Positions 1 to 5,951 of a stretch of 8,624 bases of DNA are shown in pieces. Position numbers and translations under genes: made by a program. The stretch is taken from the NCBI GenBank assembly GCA_028709185.1, contig JAQVXM010000027.1, forward strand, positions 1 through 8,624. The letters run 5' to 3'. The DNA is from Minisyncoccota bacterium. Its GTDB lineage: Bacteria > Patescibacteriota > Minisyncoccia > UBA6257 > XYB1-36-10. A model generated the notes under the pieces. That model was given only the letters and a program-made list of their open reading frames with translations, ran no database searches and was not told the DNA's origin. Numbering within the stretch: position 1 is the stretch's first letter; each line of letters starts with the position of its first letter.

Positions 1-253
1 AATGCTTCCAGCCGCTCTCTGTTTCGGCAGCTTTTCCCAATATTATAAAATCTTTCTCGTTTAATCCTTCCCTTATCGCTATATCACGCAAAAAAAATGC
101 GTATTTCAGCGATCTCTCGGTTAAATTTACCTTCGTGTCTTCCCGCCATCCAGCCATTGACTGAACGGAAAAGCAAGAGGGTAAAATATTTTTCTCTTCT
201 CCTGAAATAGAACCGGAAAAAAGAATTGACAACATTAGCGAAAAAGAAATCAT
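1..253 (-). CDS. Secreted protein, N-terminal part (runs off left edge); possible lytic transglycosylase-like
   Basis: An open frame of 84 codons without a stop reads from ATG at 253 to the window edge, so only the N-terminus is visible. It has a strong ribosome site, AAAAGGAGG, five bases before the ATG (267-259). Residues 1-18 form a hydrophobic signal-peptide-like stretch with a short polar N-terminus, ending near SISG-EE, so the product is probably exported. The mature part contains Cys27 and ends at the edge in KAAETESGWKH. A Glu-Ser-Gly segment after a helical stretch resembles the catalytic Glu region of SLT/lysozyme-like transglycosylases, but the fold cannot be judged from 84 residues. 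That function is a weak inference; the reading frame itself is well supported. It diverges from the gene at 400. Confidence 0.7.
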   Translation of the reverse strand, partial: MISFSLMLSILFSGSISGEEKNILPSCFSVQSMAGWREDTKVNLTERSLKYAFFLRDIAIREGLNEKDFIILGKAAETESGWKH

Positions 254-303
254 CTTCGCCTCCTTTTGGGATATAAATTTAGCAAGTGCTACATAATAAT
301 ACG

Positions 304-340
304 AAAAAAAGTCAAAAAAGTTTCACTTTTGACTTTTTTT
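304..340. promoter_or_regulatory. Perfect 14-bp inverted repeat in the divergent promoter region, with a TTGACT in each arm
   Basis: Positions 304-317 (AAAAAAAGTCAAAA) are exactly complementary to 327-340, with a 9-base loop. Each arm contains TTGACT pointing outward: 329-334 on plus and 315-310 on minus. On plus, TTGACT is followed after 17 bases by TAAATT (352-357), a plausible weak promoter for the gene at 400. A matching -10 for the minus gene is not clear. The T run in the right arm would also allow a terminator-like hairpin, but no gene ends here. It may be a shared operator or promoter pair; function is inferred. Confidence 0.4.
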
Positions 341-399
341 AAAAACAACGATAAATTCTACTCAGTTCTTAAACATCTAATAAAAAGAGGAGAAAAATC

Positions 400-636
400 A
401 TGATTAATCGCTTATGGCAAACTATCACCAATCTTTTATGTCTCTTTACAGGTATTTTTATTTTTTTTAGTTATGGCACAATGGATCTAAAGTTTATGAC
501 TATAAAAGATCACCTTTTCACGTTTTGGGGGTTATTGTTATTAATCTTCGGCGGCTCTCCCCTCTATTCAGAATTTATTATCCCAAAAATTATTTATTTA
601 AATGACAGATTTAGACAATCGTTTATCAAAGAATAA
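400..636 (+). CDS. Small two-helix membrane protein, unknown function
   Basis: The product has 78 residues. The start is fixed by GAGGAG (387-392) seven bases before ATG. Two hydrophobic stretches (about residues 12-28 and 41-57) look like membrane helices, joined by a short polar loop containing MDLKFMTIKD. The C-terminus is basic (RFRQSFIKE) and would be cytoplasmic under the positive-inside rule. A strong terminator follows within 20 bases, so the gene is a stand-alone unit. I do not recognise the family. The combination of SD, membrane pattern and terminator argues for a real gene. Confidence 0.7.
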   Translation: MINRLWQTITNLLCLFTGIFIFFSYGTMDLKFMTIKDHLFTFWGLLLLIFGGSPLYSEFIIPKIIYLNDRFRQSFIKE

Positions 637-652
637 AAATAATTTTTCTTCA

Positions 653-682
653 AACTCGGCGCTTAATCGCCGAGTTTTTTTA
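653..682 (+). terminator. Rho-independent terminator of the 400-636 gene
   Basis: AACTCGGCG (653-661) pairs perfectly with 668-676 around a six-base loop, and a run of T follows on the plus strand. On the minus strand the stem is followed only by TTTGAAG, so it would be a weak terminator for the convergent Nudix gene. Confidence 0.9.
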
Positions 683-718
683 TATTTCACAGATTATCTT
701 AATAAACTACCCAAAGGA

Positions 719-1213
719 TTAGTTAAATCTTTGCCATTCCATCCTATTACCATTTTTTTTATTTTCAACCATAATAAGTTCATCATATATTCCGTCAAGA
801 AGTTGATAATTTTCAGTTTCTTCCAAGCTAACCCATGCAAATTGGTCATTTTCTTCAACTTGTAATTTAATTTCTCCTGAAACATAGTCTGCCGCGCAAG
901 AAATCACGAGTGAAGGACTGCCATCGCTATGAACAGTTGCAAGGCTTGTTACGTATTCGATATTATTTATTTCAATCCCTACCTCTTCCTTTATTTCTCT
1001 TCGAAGTGTCCGCTCTAAAACATTATACCAATAAAATTCGGTATCTTTCGGCAATTTTAAATAGTCGTTTGTTTCCATTTTTCCTCCCGGCACAGTCCAC
1101 ATTCCCGGAAATCTTTTTTTATTTGGTGAACGTCTTGTAATTAAGTACTTTCCATCTTTTATGATAATGGCAGTAATTGCCACTTCGTGAAGATATTGAT
1201 TATTTGTTTCCAT
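719..1213 (-). CDS. Nudix hydrolase with an interrupted Nudix box
   Basis: The 164-residue product belongs to the Nudix superfamily, whose members cleave nucleoside diphosphates linked to another group (for example damaged NTPs). The fold start VAITAIIIKDGKYLITRR is typical, followed by W39-TVPGGK (GGK at 43-45). The metal-binding helix RREIKEEVGI (71-80) carries the Glu pairs expected of REUXEEXGU. About 14 extra residues (around 47-62) lie between GGK and this helix, and the usual Glu seven residues before the RE is Asn64. The substrate cannot be predicted. No SD precedes the ATG. A TATAAA (1235-1230) lies ten-odd bases upstream of the predicted 5' end, so it may have its own short-leader transcript or be read from the upstream genes. 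Confidence 0.9.
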   Translation of the reverse strand: METNNQYLHEVAITAIIIKDGKYLITRRSPNKKRFPGMWTVPGGKMETNDYLKLPKDTEFYWYNVLERTLRREIKEEVGIEINNIEYVTSLATVHSDGSPSLVISCAADYVSGEIKLQVEENDQFAWVSLEETENYQLLDGIYDELIMVENKKNGNRMEWQRFN

Positions 1214-1276
1214 AAACTTATTTTACCAATTTATACAGTCCTTAGCACTTCTTAATAATCTTTAATATTAGATAAT

Positions 1277-1690
1277 TTATTTTATTTTCGATAAATCTCC
1301 ATTTAGAATGATTGGCTGTAATGCTTTCAATTCATCGCCATAAATCATGTCTGGAATATCATTCAGAAAATATAATTTCTTATTCAATACATGCGCGAAT
1401 CCTGCTTCCAAATAAGAGTTACCACCAATATAATTCTTAATACTCCCTTTGTCGTAATTTACCACTATCACAGCATCGGCATCTTTAATCGTTAAATAAT
1501 ATTTTCTTATTAAATCATACTCGATTTTATTTTTTGTCGACTCATGACTGTCTTCTGCTTGAAATTCTCCCGAAGCATATTTATCTGCATTCTCAGGAAT
1601 CACGACTTCATGTCCTTGTTCTCTAAGATATTTTTCTATTTCAACCATTTGTTTCGATACAGACATGCTACCGCAAATAACAATTCTCAT
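1277..1690 (-). CDS. Nucleoside 2-deoxyribosyltransferase-like protein
   Basis: The product has 137 residues and a Rossmann-like start, MRIVICGSMS, followed by a helix and GHEVVIP. Later come DADAVIVVN (70-78) and GGNSYLEAGFAH (89-100), then KKLYFLNDIPD. This order matches the nucleoside 2-deoxyribosyltransferase-like superfamily, in which the Glu of the E-x-G-x-A segment (here Glu95) is the nucleophile that attacks the deoxyribose. Enzymes of this fold transfer or hydrolyse the N-glycosidic bond of nucleosides or nucleotides; the exact substrate is not predictable. It starts 11 bases after the stop of the upstream ASCH-like gene and has no SD, so the two are likely co-transcribed. The Nudix gene follows 63 bases downstream. 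Confidence 0.8.
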   Translation of the reverse strand: MRIVICGSMSVSKQMVEIEKYLREQGHEVVIPENADKYASGEFQAEDSHESTKNKIEYDLIRKYYLTIKDADAVIVVNYDKGSIKNYIGGNSYLEAGFAHVLNKKLYFLNDIPDMIYGDELKALQPIILNGDLSKIK

Positions 1691-1701
1691 AGATTTTTAG
1701 T

Positions 1702-2028
1702 TTAATTATTTTCCACAGCGCTTTTTGAATTTTTTATAATTTCCATAAGAGATATAATCTCCATTTTATCATAATCCTTCAATTCATCCATCATTTTTTC
1801 TGTTAATTCGTTGAAAAATTGATACTCACTCTTTAATCCATCAATGCCTCCATTAATTTTTTTAACGGAAATAATTTTTATTTCCTTACCCCATTCGGTT
1901 CTCAAAACATCTCCTTCGTTATATTTTCCGAGTTCTTTATCAACTCTAATCGTATAAACAAATTTACCATTATCTAATCTGGATTTTATATTTTCCCATT
2001 CATTTTTAGAAAATGTTATAGTATTCAT
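1702..2028 (-). CDS. Small ASCH/PUA-like domain protein (tentative)
   Basis: I chose ATG at 2028 (108 residues, starting MNTITFSKNEW). The frame can be extended to a GTG at 2049, but that adds only MPWKITC and has no SD. The central part, VYTIRVDKELGKYNEGDVLRTEWG-KEIKIISVKKI, has the beta-rich pattern and the 'G-x-Y-x-x-G-D-x-L' turn seen in PUA/ASCH-type domains, small folds that bind RNA or modified bases. The C-terminal half is helical (LTEKMMDELKDYDKMEIISLMEII). The family call is from pattern resemblance only. It is the first of three same-direction genes, upstream of the deoxyribosyltransferase-like gene. Confidence 0.7.
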   Translation of the reverse strand: MNTITFSKNEWENIKSRLDNGKFVYTIRVDKELGKYNEGDVLRTEWGKEIKIISVKKINGGIDGLKSEYQFFNELTEKMMDELKDYDKMEIISLMEIIKNSKSAVENN

Positions 2029-2085
2029 ACAAGTTATTTTCCATGGCACTTTTTGATCTTCAATGATGTCCCGCAGGGATTGTGC

Positions 2086-2114
2086 TTGACAAAATATATC
2101 TTATTTGCTACACC
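2086..2114 (+). promoter_or_regulatory. Promoter of the 2151-2348 gene
   Basis: A perfect -35 box TTGACA (2086-2091) is followed after 17 bases by TACACC (2109-2114). The bases TGC directly before it form an extended -10. Transcription would start near 2121, giving a leader of about 30 bases that carries the SD. Confidence 0.6.
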
Positions 2115-2150
2115 ATAGTTAGCACAATTCAACAAGAAAGGAGATTTGTC

Positions 2151-2348
2151 ATGGGACTTTTTCTTAACTTTCCAGAAGGTGGTTGGTCGCTCCATAGCGA
2201 CAAAGATCCTCGTTGGAACTGCAGTGGTCGATCTGATTGCGTTGGCGGCTTCGTTATGCCACAAGAATGCAAGGACAAGATCGAACAACTGAAGAGTCAA
2301 CTTGGCGAACCACCTGACGACCTTAAATGGAGCTACATGAAAGATTGA
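2151..2348 (+). CDS. Small cysteine- and tryptophan-containing protein, unknown function
   Basis: The frame stays open upstream to 2082, but the promoter lies there. The AAAGGAG at 2137-2143, seven bases before the ATG at 2151, fixes a 65-residue product. It begins MGLFLNFPEGGWSLHSD and has Cys at 24, 30 and 40, Trp at 12, 22 and 60, an amphipathic helix around QECKDKIEQLKSQL and an acidic, proline-containing tail GEPPDDLKW. There is no signal peptide or membrane helix. Hand counting gives about 47% GC, far above the neighbouring genes. It has its own promoter and terminator, so it is an independent unit. I do not recognise the family. The three Cys could bind metal, but the spacing is not a known motif. 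Confidence 0.75.
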   Translation: MGLFLNFPEGGWSLHSDKDPRWNCSGRSDCVGGFVMPQECKDKIEQLKSQLGEPPDDLKWSYMKD

Positions 2349-2367
2349 ACCAATCCTCTGTCCCACC

Positions 2368-2396
2368 CCCAATCCGTAAAAAGATTGGGTTTTTTC
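2368..2396 (+). terminator. Rho-independent terminator of the 2151-2348 gene
   Basis: CCCAATC (2368-2374) pairs with GATTGGG (2383-2389) and is followed by six T. On the minus strand no T run follows, so it is not an obvious terminator for secA, which ends only a few bases away. Confidence 0.85.
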
Positions 2397-2401
2397 TTTC
2401 T

Positions 2402-5020
2402 CTATCTACCATGACACCTCTTGAATTTTTTACCACTACCGCAAGGACAAAGATCATTTCTTCCTACATCTTTGTATTTTATATCTATGTTTGTATTTAC
2501 AACATTATCTCCCGCCATTCTAACTGGAAAATTTTTTTCCTCGCTAGTTTTAGACGAAAGCCTAAAAATATTTTCAAAAACCCACCCTCGAAAATTCTTG
2601 AATAAATTATCAAATAAAACATGCCCTTCTTTTCTATATTCTACAAGCGGATCATGTTGTCCATAAGCTCTAAGCCGCACCGATTCAGACAAAGCATCCA
2701 TATCTTCTAAATGATTCATCCAAAGCATATCGAAGATAGACAAAATTCTTTGCTTTAAAAAAAAGTCTCCGGAAATCTCTTCCGCTCTTTTTTCAATATT
2801 TTCTTTCAAATACTCAAAAATATTTTCAAATTTTCCATTCAAAGAAAAATTTTGATTTTCAACAATTTCTTTTATCTTTGAAACACCGTCTTCATTAATT
2901 ACTTTTGTGTTTTTTAAAAACTTTTCTATTTCTTTTAGATCTTCTTCAGTAAATCCCCTTCCTGCAATTGTCTTATAAAACTCGTCTATATATTCATTTA
3001 AAATTTCTAAAAGAATTTCCTTATTTTCTTTTTCTCCATTTCGAAAAAGCAAACTTTGTCTATAACGATACACTGCTTGTCTTTGTTTGTTTAAAACATC
3101 GTCATATTCCAATAAATGTTTTCTGGCATCAAAATTAAATCCTTCCACTCGTTTTTGCGCCTGCAATATTGACCTTGAAATCATTTTCATTCCAATTGCC
3201 TCATCCTCCGGAAAATCAAATTTTTCCATAACTCCTTTTATCCTGTCTCCACCGAAAACTCGAAGCAAATCATCGTCTAAAGAAAGATAAAACATACTTT
3301 CTCCCGGGTCTCCTTGCCGCCCGCTTCTTCCTTGTAATTGATTATCTATCCTTCTCGCCTCATGTCTTTCTGTTCCAATAACAAGAAGCCCTCCCGCCTC
3401 CTTCACTTTTTCCGAATTTTCCAGAAGTGGTGGATTTCCTCCAAGCACTATATCGACTCCGCGTCCAGCCATATTAGTAGCCACCGTTACGCTTCCTGCC
3501 CTTCCTGCCTGCGCTATAATTTCTCCCTCCCGTTCGTGATTTTTAGCATTTAAAACTTCATGTCGCACACCCTCTTTTGAAAGATAACTGGAAACTATTT
3601 CGTTTTTTTCTATAGAAGTTGTTCCGACTAAAACCGGCTGTCCGTTTTTTACCGCTTCTTTTACTTTTCTGGCTACTGCTCTCATTTTTGCGCCAAAGTT
3701 TTTATAGATTACGTCCGGATGATCTTTTCTCACCACCTGTTTATTTGGAGGAATAGAAATAACTGAAAGTCCATAAACCTTTTCAAATTCTTCCGCTGAA
3801 GTCTTTGCTGTTCCTGTCATACCAGCTATCTTCGGATACATCTTAAAATAATTTTGAATGGAAATTTTAGCAAAAGTTTTTGATTCTTCTTTAACTTGCA
3901 CACCCTCTTTTGCTTCTATTGCCTGATGTAATCCTCCGCTATATCTTCTACCTTGCATCAATCTTCCTGTAAATTCATCCACAATTATTATTTCTCCTTC
4001 CTTTACTACATAATTTCTATCCTTTTTAAATAAAGCTTTTGCTTTCAAACTTTCTTCTAAATAATGAACTAAACGCATATTTTCTGAAGCATAAAGATTG
4101 TCAATCTGTAACGCTTTCTCTACTTTTTCTATTCCCGAATCGTTTATGGAAACAGATTTCATTTTTTCATCAACCGCATAATCTTCTTCTTCTTTTAAAT
4201 TTTCCGCAATTCTAAAAAATTTTTTATAAAACTCGCTTGATTCCGCATCCGGTGCCGAAATTATCAAAGGAGTCCTTGCTTCATCTATTAAAATACTATC
4301 TACCTCATCGATAATGGCGTAATAAAAATCTCTTTGTGTTTGTTGTTCCCTATTTTGCGCTAAATTATCTCTTAAATAATCAAAACCAAATTCATGATTT
4401 GTTCCATAAGTAATATCAGCAAGATAAGCCTCTTTTCTGGATATTGGTCGGAGATAATCTTCAAAAATTCGAAAAGAGCCGGTCTCATCTCTTTCTTTAT
4501 CTATTTCTCTTTCTTCTTCTCCATCTTTTTTAAAATTAGGATCATATAAAAGTGCGCCTTCATGAATAAGACAAGCCGTTCTAAGTCCTAAAGCCTGATA
4601 AATCTGCCCCATCCAAACAGTATCTCTTTTTGCTAAATATTCATTTACAGTCACAACATGAACGCCTTTTTTTGTTAGGGCATTTAAATAAATTGGTAAA
4701 GTGGAAGTTAAAGTTTTTCCTTCTCCTGTCATCATCTCTGCTATCTGCCCCTGATGAAGAGCTATGCCGCCTATAAGTTGAACATCAAAAGGACGCTGCC
4801 CAAGGGTTCTTTTTGCTGTTTCTCTCGCAAGAGCAAAAGCTTCCGGTAAAATATTATCAAGATTTTCTCCGTCTTTTATTCTTTCTTTCAATTCATCACT
4901 CTTTTCTTTAATTTCCAAAATAGAGAGTTTCTCCGTTTCTTTTTCTAACTTATTCACTGCTTCAGCCGTTTTTCTTAATCCTTTTATCGGATCAAAAAAA
5001 TAATCCAAAATATTTTTCAT
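2402..5020 (-). CDS. secA: Preprotein translocase ATPase SecA
   Basis: This is the motor that drives unfolded secretory proteins through the SecYEG channel; it is a peripheral inner-membrane ATPase. The 872-residue length is normal. Visible elements in order are: Walker A GEGKT (99-103), Walker B DEVD (238-241) followed by SILIDEARTPLIIS, VDEFTGR (348-354) and MTGTAKT (401-407). These are followed by GRGVDI (519-524), the arginine-finger motif QLQGRSGRQGDPG (561-573), the helical scaffold and wing region, and a C-terminal zinc-binding CPCGSGKKFKRCH tail that in other bacteria binds SecB and lipid. A charged stretch (about 161-190, rich in E, D, K and R) is inserted before RKEAYLADITYGTN compared with E. 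coli SecA. The start codon overlaps the hpf stop as ATGA, with no convincing SD, so it is probably translated by coupling. Confidence 0.98.
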   Translation of the reverse strand: MKNILDYFFDPIKGLRKTAEAVNKLEKETEKLSILEIKEKSDELKERIKDGENLDNILPEAFALARETAKRTLGQRPFDVQLIGGIALHQGQIAEMMTGEGKTLTSTLPIYLNALTKKGVHVVTVNEYLAKRDTVWMGQIYQALGLRTACLIHEGALLYDPNFKKDGEEEREIDKERDETGSFRIFEDYLRPISRKEAYLADITYGTNHEFGFDYLRDNLAQNREQQTQRDFYYAIIDEVDSILIDEARTPLIISAPDAESSEFYKKFFRIAENLKEEEDYAVDEKMKSVSINDSGIEKVEKALQIDNLYASENMRLVHYLEESLKAKALFKKDRNYVVKEGEIIIVDEFTGRLMQGRRYSGGLHQAIEAKEGVQVKEESKTFAKISIQNYFKMYPKIAGMTGTAKTSAEEFEKVYGLSVISIPPNKQVVRKDHPDVIYKNFGAKMRAVARKVKEAVKNGQPVLVGTTSIEKNEIVSSYLSKEGVRHEVLNAKNHEREGEIIAQAGRAGSVTVATNMAGRGVDIVLGGNPPLLENSEKVKEAGGLLVIGTERHEARRIDNQLQGRSGRQGDPGESMFYLSLDDDLLRVFGGDRIKGVMEKFDFPEDEAIGMKMISRSILQAQKRVEGFNFDARKHLLEYDDVLNKQRQAVYRYRQSLLFRNGEKENKEILLEILNEYIDEFYKTIAGRGFTEEDLKEIEKFLKNTKVINEDGVSKIKEIVENQNFSLNGKFENIFEYLKENIEKRAEEISGDFFLKQRILSIFDMLWMNHLEDMDALSESVRLRAYGQHDPLVEYRKEGHVLFDNLFKNFRGWVFENIFRLSSKTSEEKNFPVRMAGDNVVNTNIDIKYKDVGRNDLCPCGSGKKFKRCHGR

Positions 5021-5343
5021 TTTTTATCTTTCTTTCTTTTTTTATATTTATTTACTCCTTCCTTTAATATTTTTTTCACCATATCTATTGCATCTCTCAC
5101 GTCATTCGAGCTCCTTTCTGCTCTGATTAATTCTTTTCGTCCTAATTTTAAATTTGCCTCTGCATAGAATACATCGCCCTTATGATGATGTTTGGTAGTT
5201 CTCGCCACTTCAAAATCAACTTCAACCGCCCCCTTTTCCTCCCATTCTCTCACTAATTTGCTTATACTTTCAAGTTTTTTATTTATAAAGACTCTTAAAG
5301 AGTCTGTTAATTCCAAATTCTTAGCTGTTATATTTATATTCAT
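5017..5343 (-). CDS. hpf: Ribosome hibernation-promoting factor / RaiA family, short form
   Basis: The 108-residue product has the short HPF/YfiA architecture: MNINITAKNLELTDSLRVFINKK, a beta strand region VEVDFEVARTTKHHHKGDVFYAEANL, and the second helix DVRDAIDMVKKILKEGV, ending in a very basic tail (KYKKRKKDKK). The family binds the 30S decoding site and mRNA channel to inactivate ribosomes in slow growth. There is no C-terminal dimerisation domain as in long HPF, so this form would not be expected to dimerise ribosomes by that domain. The hpf-secA order is also known in other bacteria such as Bacillus. Here the genes overlap by four bases (ATGA). No SD precedes the ATG; a TATAAT sits about 25 bases upstream. 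Confidence 0.93.
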   Translation of the reverse strand: MNINITAKNLELTDSLRVFINKKLESISKLVREWEEKGAVEVDFEVARTTKHHHKGDVFYAEANLKLGRKELIRAERSSNDVRDAIDMVKKILKEGVNKYKKRKKDKK

Positions 5344-5367
5344 TTTTTATAAAAAATACAAACTTTA

Positions 5368-5373
5368 ATTATA
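5368..5373 (-). promoter_or_regulatory. Possible -10 box of the hpf-secA operon
   Basis: A perfect TATAAT reads on the minus strand 24 bases before the hpf ATG, which would give a leader of under 20 bases. No good -35 lies at 16-18 bases, and in such AT-rich DNA chance matches are common. Confidence 0.3.
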
Positions 5374-5420
5374 TATAAATAATACAACTTCCTTAGCTCT
5401 TCACTTTCACTGCTAAACCC

Positions 5421-5460
5421 CTAAAAACAAATCCCTCTCCGATTTTATCAGAGAGGGATT
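5421..5460 (-). terminator. Rho-independent terminator of the lysine-rich gene
   Basis: AATCCCTCTC (5430-5439) pairs with 5451-5460 over 10 bases, and on the minus strand the stem runs into TTTGTTTTT. It ends the 28-codon gene and separates it from hpf-secA. Confidence 0.85.
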
Positions 5461-5465
5461 AAAGA

Positions 5466-5552
5466 CTATCTCTTCTTTTTTTTCGCTGTCTTCTTTTTTG
5501 TAGTCTTTTTCGCTGTCTTCTTTTTTGTAGCTTTTTTTTTCTTGGCTGCCAT
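5466..5552 (-). CDS. Lysine-rich histone-H1-tail-like small basic protein
   Basis: ATG at 5552 opens a 28-codon frame ending in TAG. The product is 16 of 28 lysine, with Ala and Thr as nearly the only other residues (it starts MAAKKKKATKKK). It contains a nine-residue tandem repeat, TKKKTAKK plus one residue, encoded by a 27-base DNA repeat (5530-5504 and 5503-5479, 25 bases identical). Ala/Lys/Thr tails of this kind bind DNA or RNA non-specifically, as in histone H1 and bacterial HC1/HC2-like proteins, so a nucleoid or nucleic-acid compaction role is inferred. No SD is visible. A clear terminator immediately follows, which supports a real transcribed gene despite its size. Alternatively it is the remnant tail of a longer protein, but no upstream frame is evident. 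Confidence 0.65.
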   Translation of the reverse strand: MAAKKKKATKKKTAKKTTKKKTAKKKKR

Positions 5553-5585
5553 GTGCTTTATAAAAAACTTAATTGTAAAATACTG

Positions 5586-5612
5586 ATGAAAAAGTTGACT
5601 TCACTTTTTCAT
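5586..5612. promoter_or_regulatory. Perfect 10-bp inverted repeat upstream of the lysine-rich gene
   Basis: ATGAAAAAGT (5586-5595) is complementary to 5603-5612 around a seven-base loop. It lies 34 bases before the lysine-rich ATG, just upstream of a TACAAT (-10-like, 5577-5572 on minus). No T run follows on either strand, so an operator or leader hairpin is more likely than a terminator. Confidence 0.4.
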
Positions 5613-5640
5613 TAGCGGGAAGAAAATATTAAAAATTTTC

Positions 5641-5810
5641 TTATACATTAATTTTAAAACAAATTAAAAATAAAAAATATGTGGAAAACTTTTTTTCTGA
5701 AATTTTTTTTAAAAAATATTTTTTATTTTTTATTTTTAAATTTTTTTGTTTCAATTTTTTTAAAATAATTAAATTTTAATTTAACTTGTTTTGATTTTTT
5801 TAACTCATCA
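5641..5810. other. Extremely AT-rich intergenic stretch
   Basis: Only 16 of these 170 bases are G or C by hand count, with long A and T tracts. I see no gene here. A single DnaA-box-like TTTTCCACA (minus strand, 5688-5680) is present but isolated. The stretch may be a curved or easily melted promoter-upstream region for the lysine-rich gene, or simply unconstrained spacer. Confidence 0.6.
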
Positions 5811-5815
5811 TTCCG

Positions 5816-5839
5816 CTTTCGAAACAAATGTTTCGAAAG
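5816..5839. repeat. Perfect 11-bp inverted repeat with two-base centre (CTTTCGAAACA arms)
   Basis: CTTTCGAAACA at 5816-5826 is complementary to 5829-5839 with only AA between. Each arm contains the 8-base palindrome TTTCGAAA, which occurs again at 5894-5901. No T run follows, so it looks like a protein-binding site or cruciform rather than a terminator. Confidence 0.5.
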
Positions 5840-5872
5840 TGAATATAAATTACAAACTTAAATTCATTTTTT

Positions 5873-5906
5873 AAAAAATAAAATCCGCCTCTCTTTCGAA
5901 AGGCGG
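5873..5906 (-). terminator. Rho-independent terminator of the 5952-6419 gene
   Basis: CCGCCT (5885-5890) pairs with AGGCGG (5901-5906), and on the minus strand the stem is followed by ATTTTATTTTTT. It lies about 45 bases after the stop at 5952. Confidence 0.85.
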
Positions 5907-5951
5907 CATTTCCACGAATAATTTATTTTTTATTCTTTTCGTAAGTAAATT

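Noticed and set aside
2029..2049. GTG start adding seven residues to the ASCH-like protein
   Set aside because: It has no SD, and the MNTITFSKNEW start looks like the natural beginning of the domain.
2082..2150. Upstream extension of the 65-residue protein
   Set aside because: The extension overlaps the -35 and -10 boxes, and the SD points to 2151.
2034..2372. 112-residue minus-strand frame opposite the small GC-rich gene
   Set aside because: It is antisense to a gene with promoter, SD and terminator, has no SD itself, and crosses the terminator.
5531..5545. Frameshift-prone A run in the lysine-rich gene as evidence for a broken gene
   Set aside because: The frame is complete from ATG to stop, and the protein repeat is in phase with the DNA repeat.
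5641..5810. Replication origin in the AT-rich stretch
   Set aside because: There is only one DnaA-box-like sequence with a mismatch, and no dnaA or dnaN nearby.
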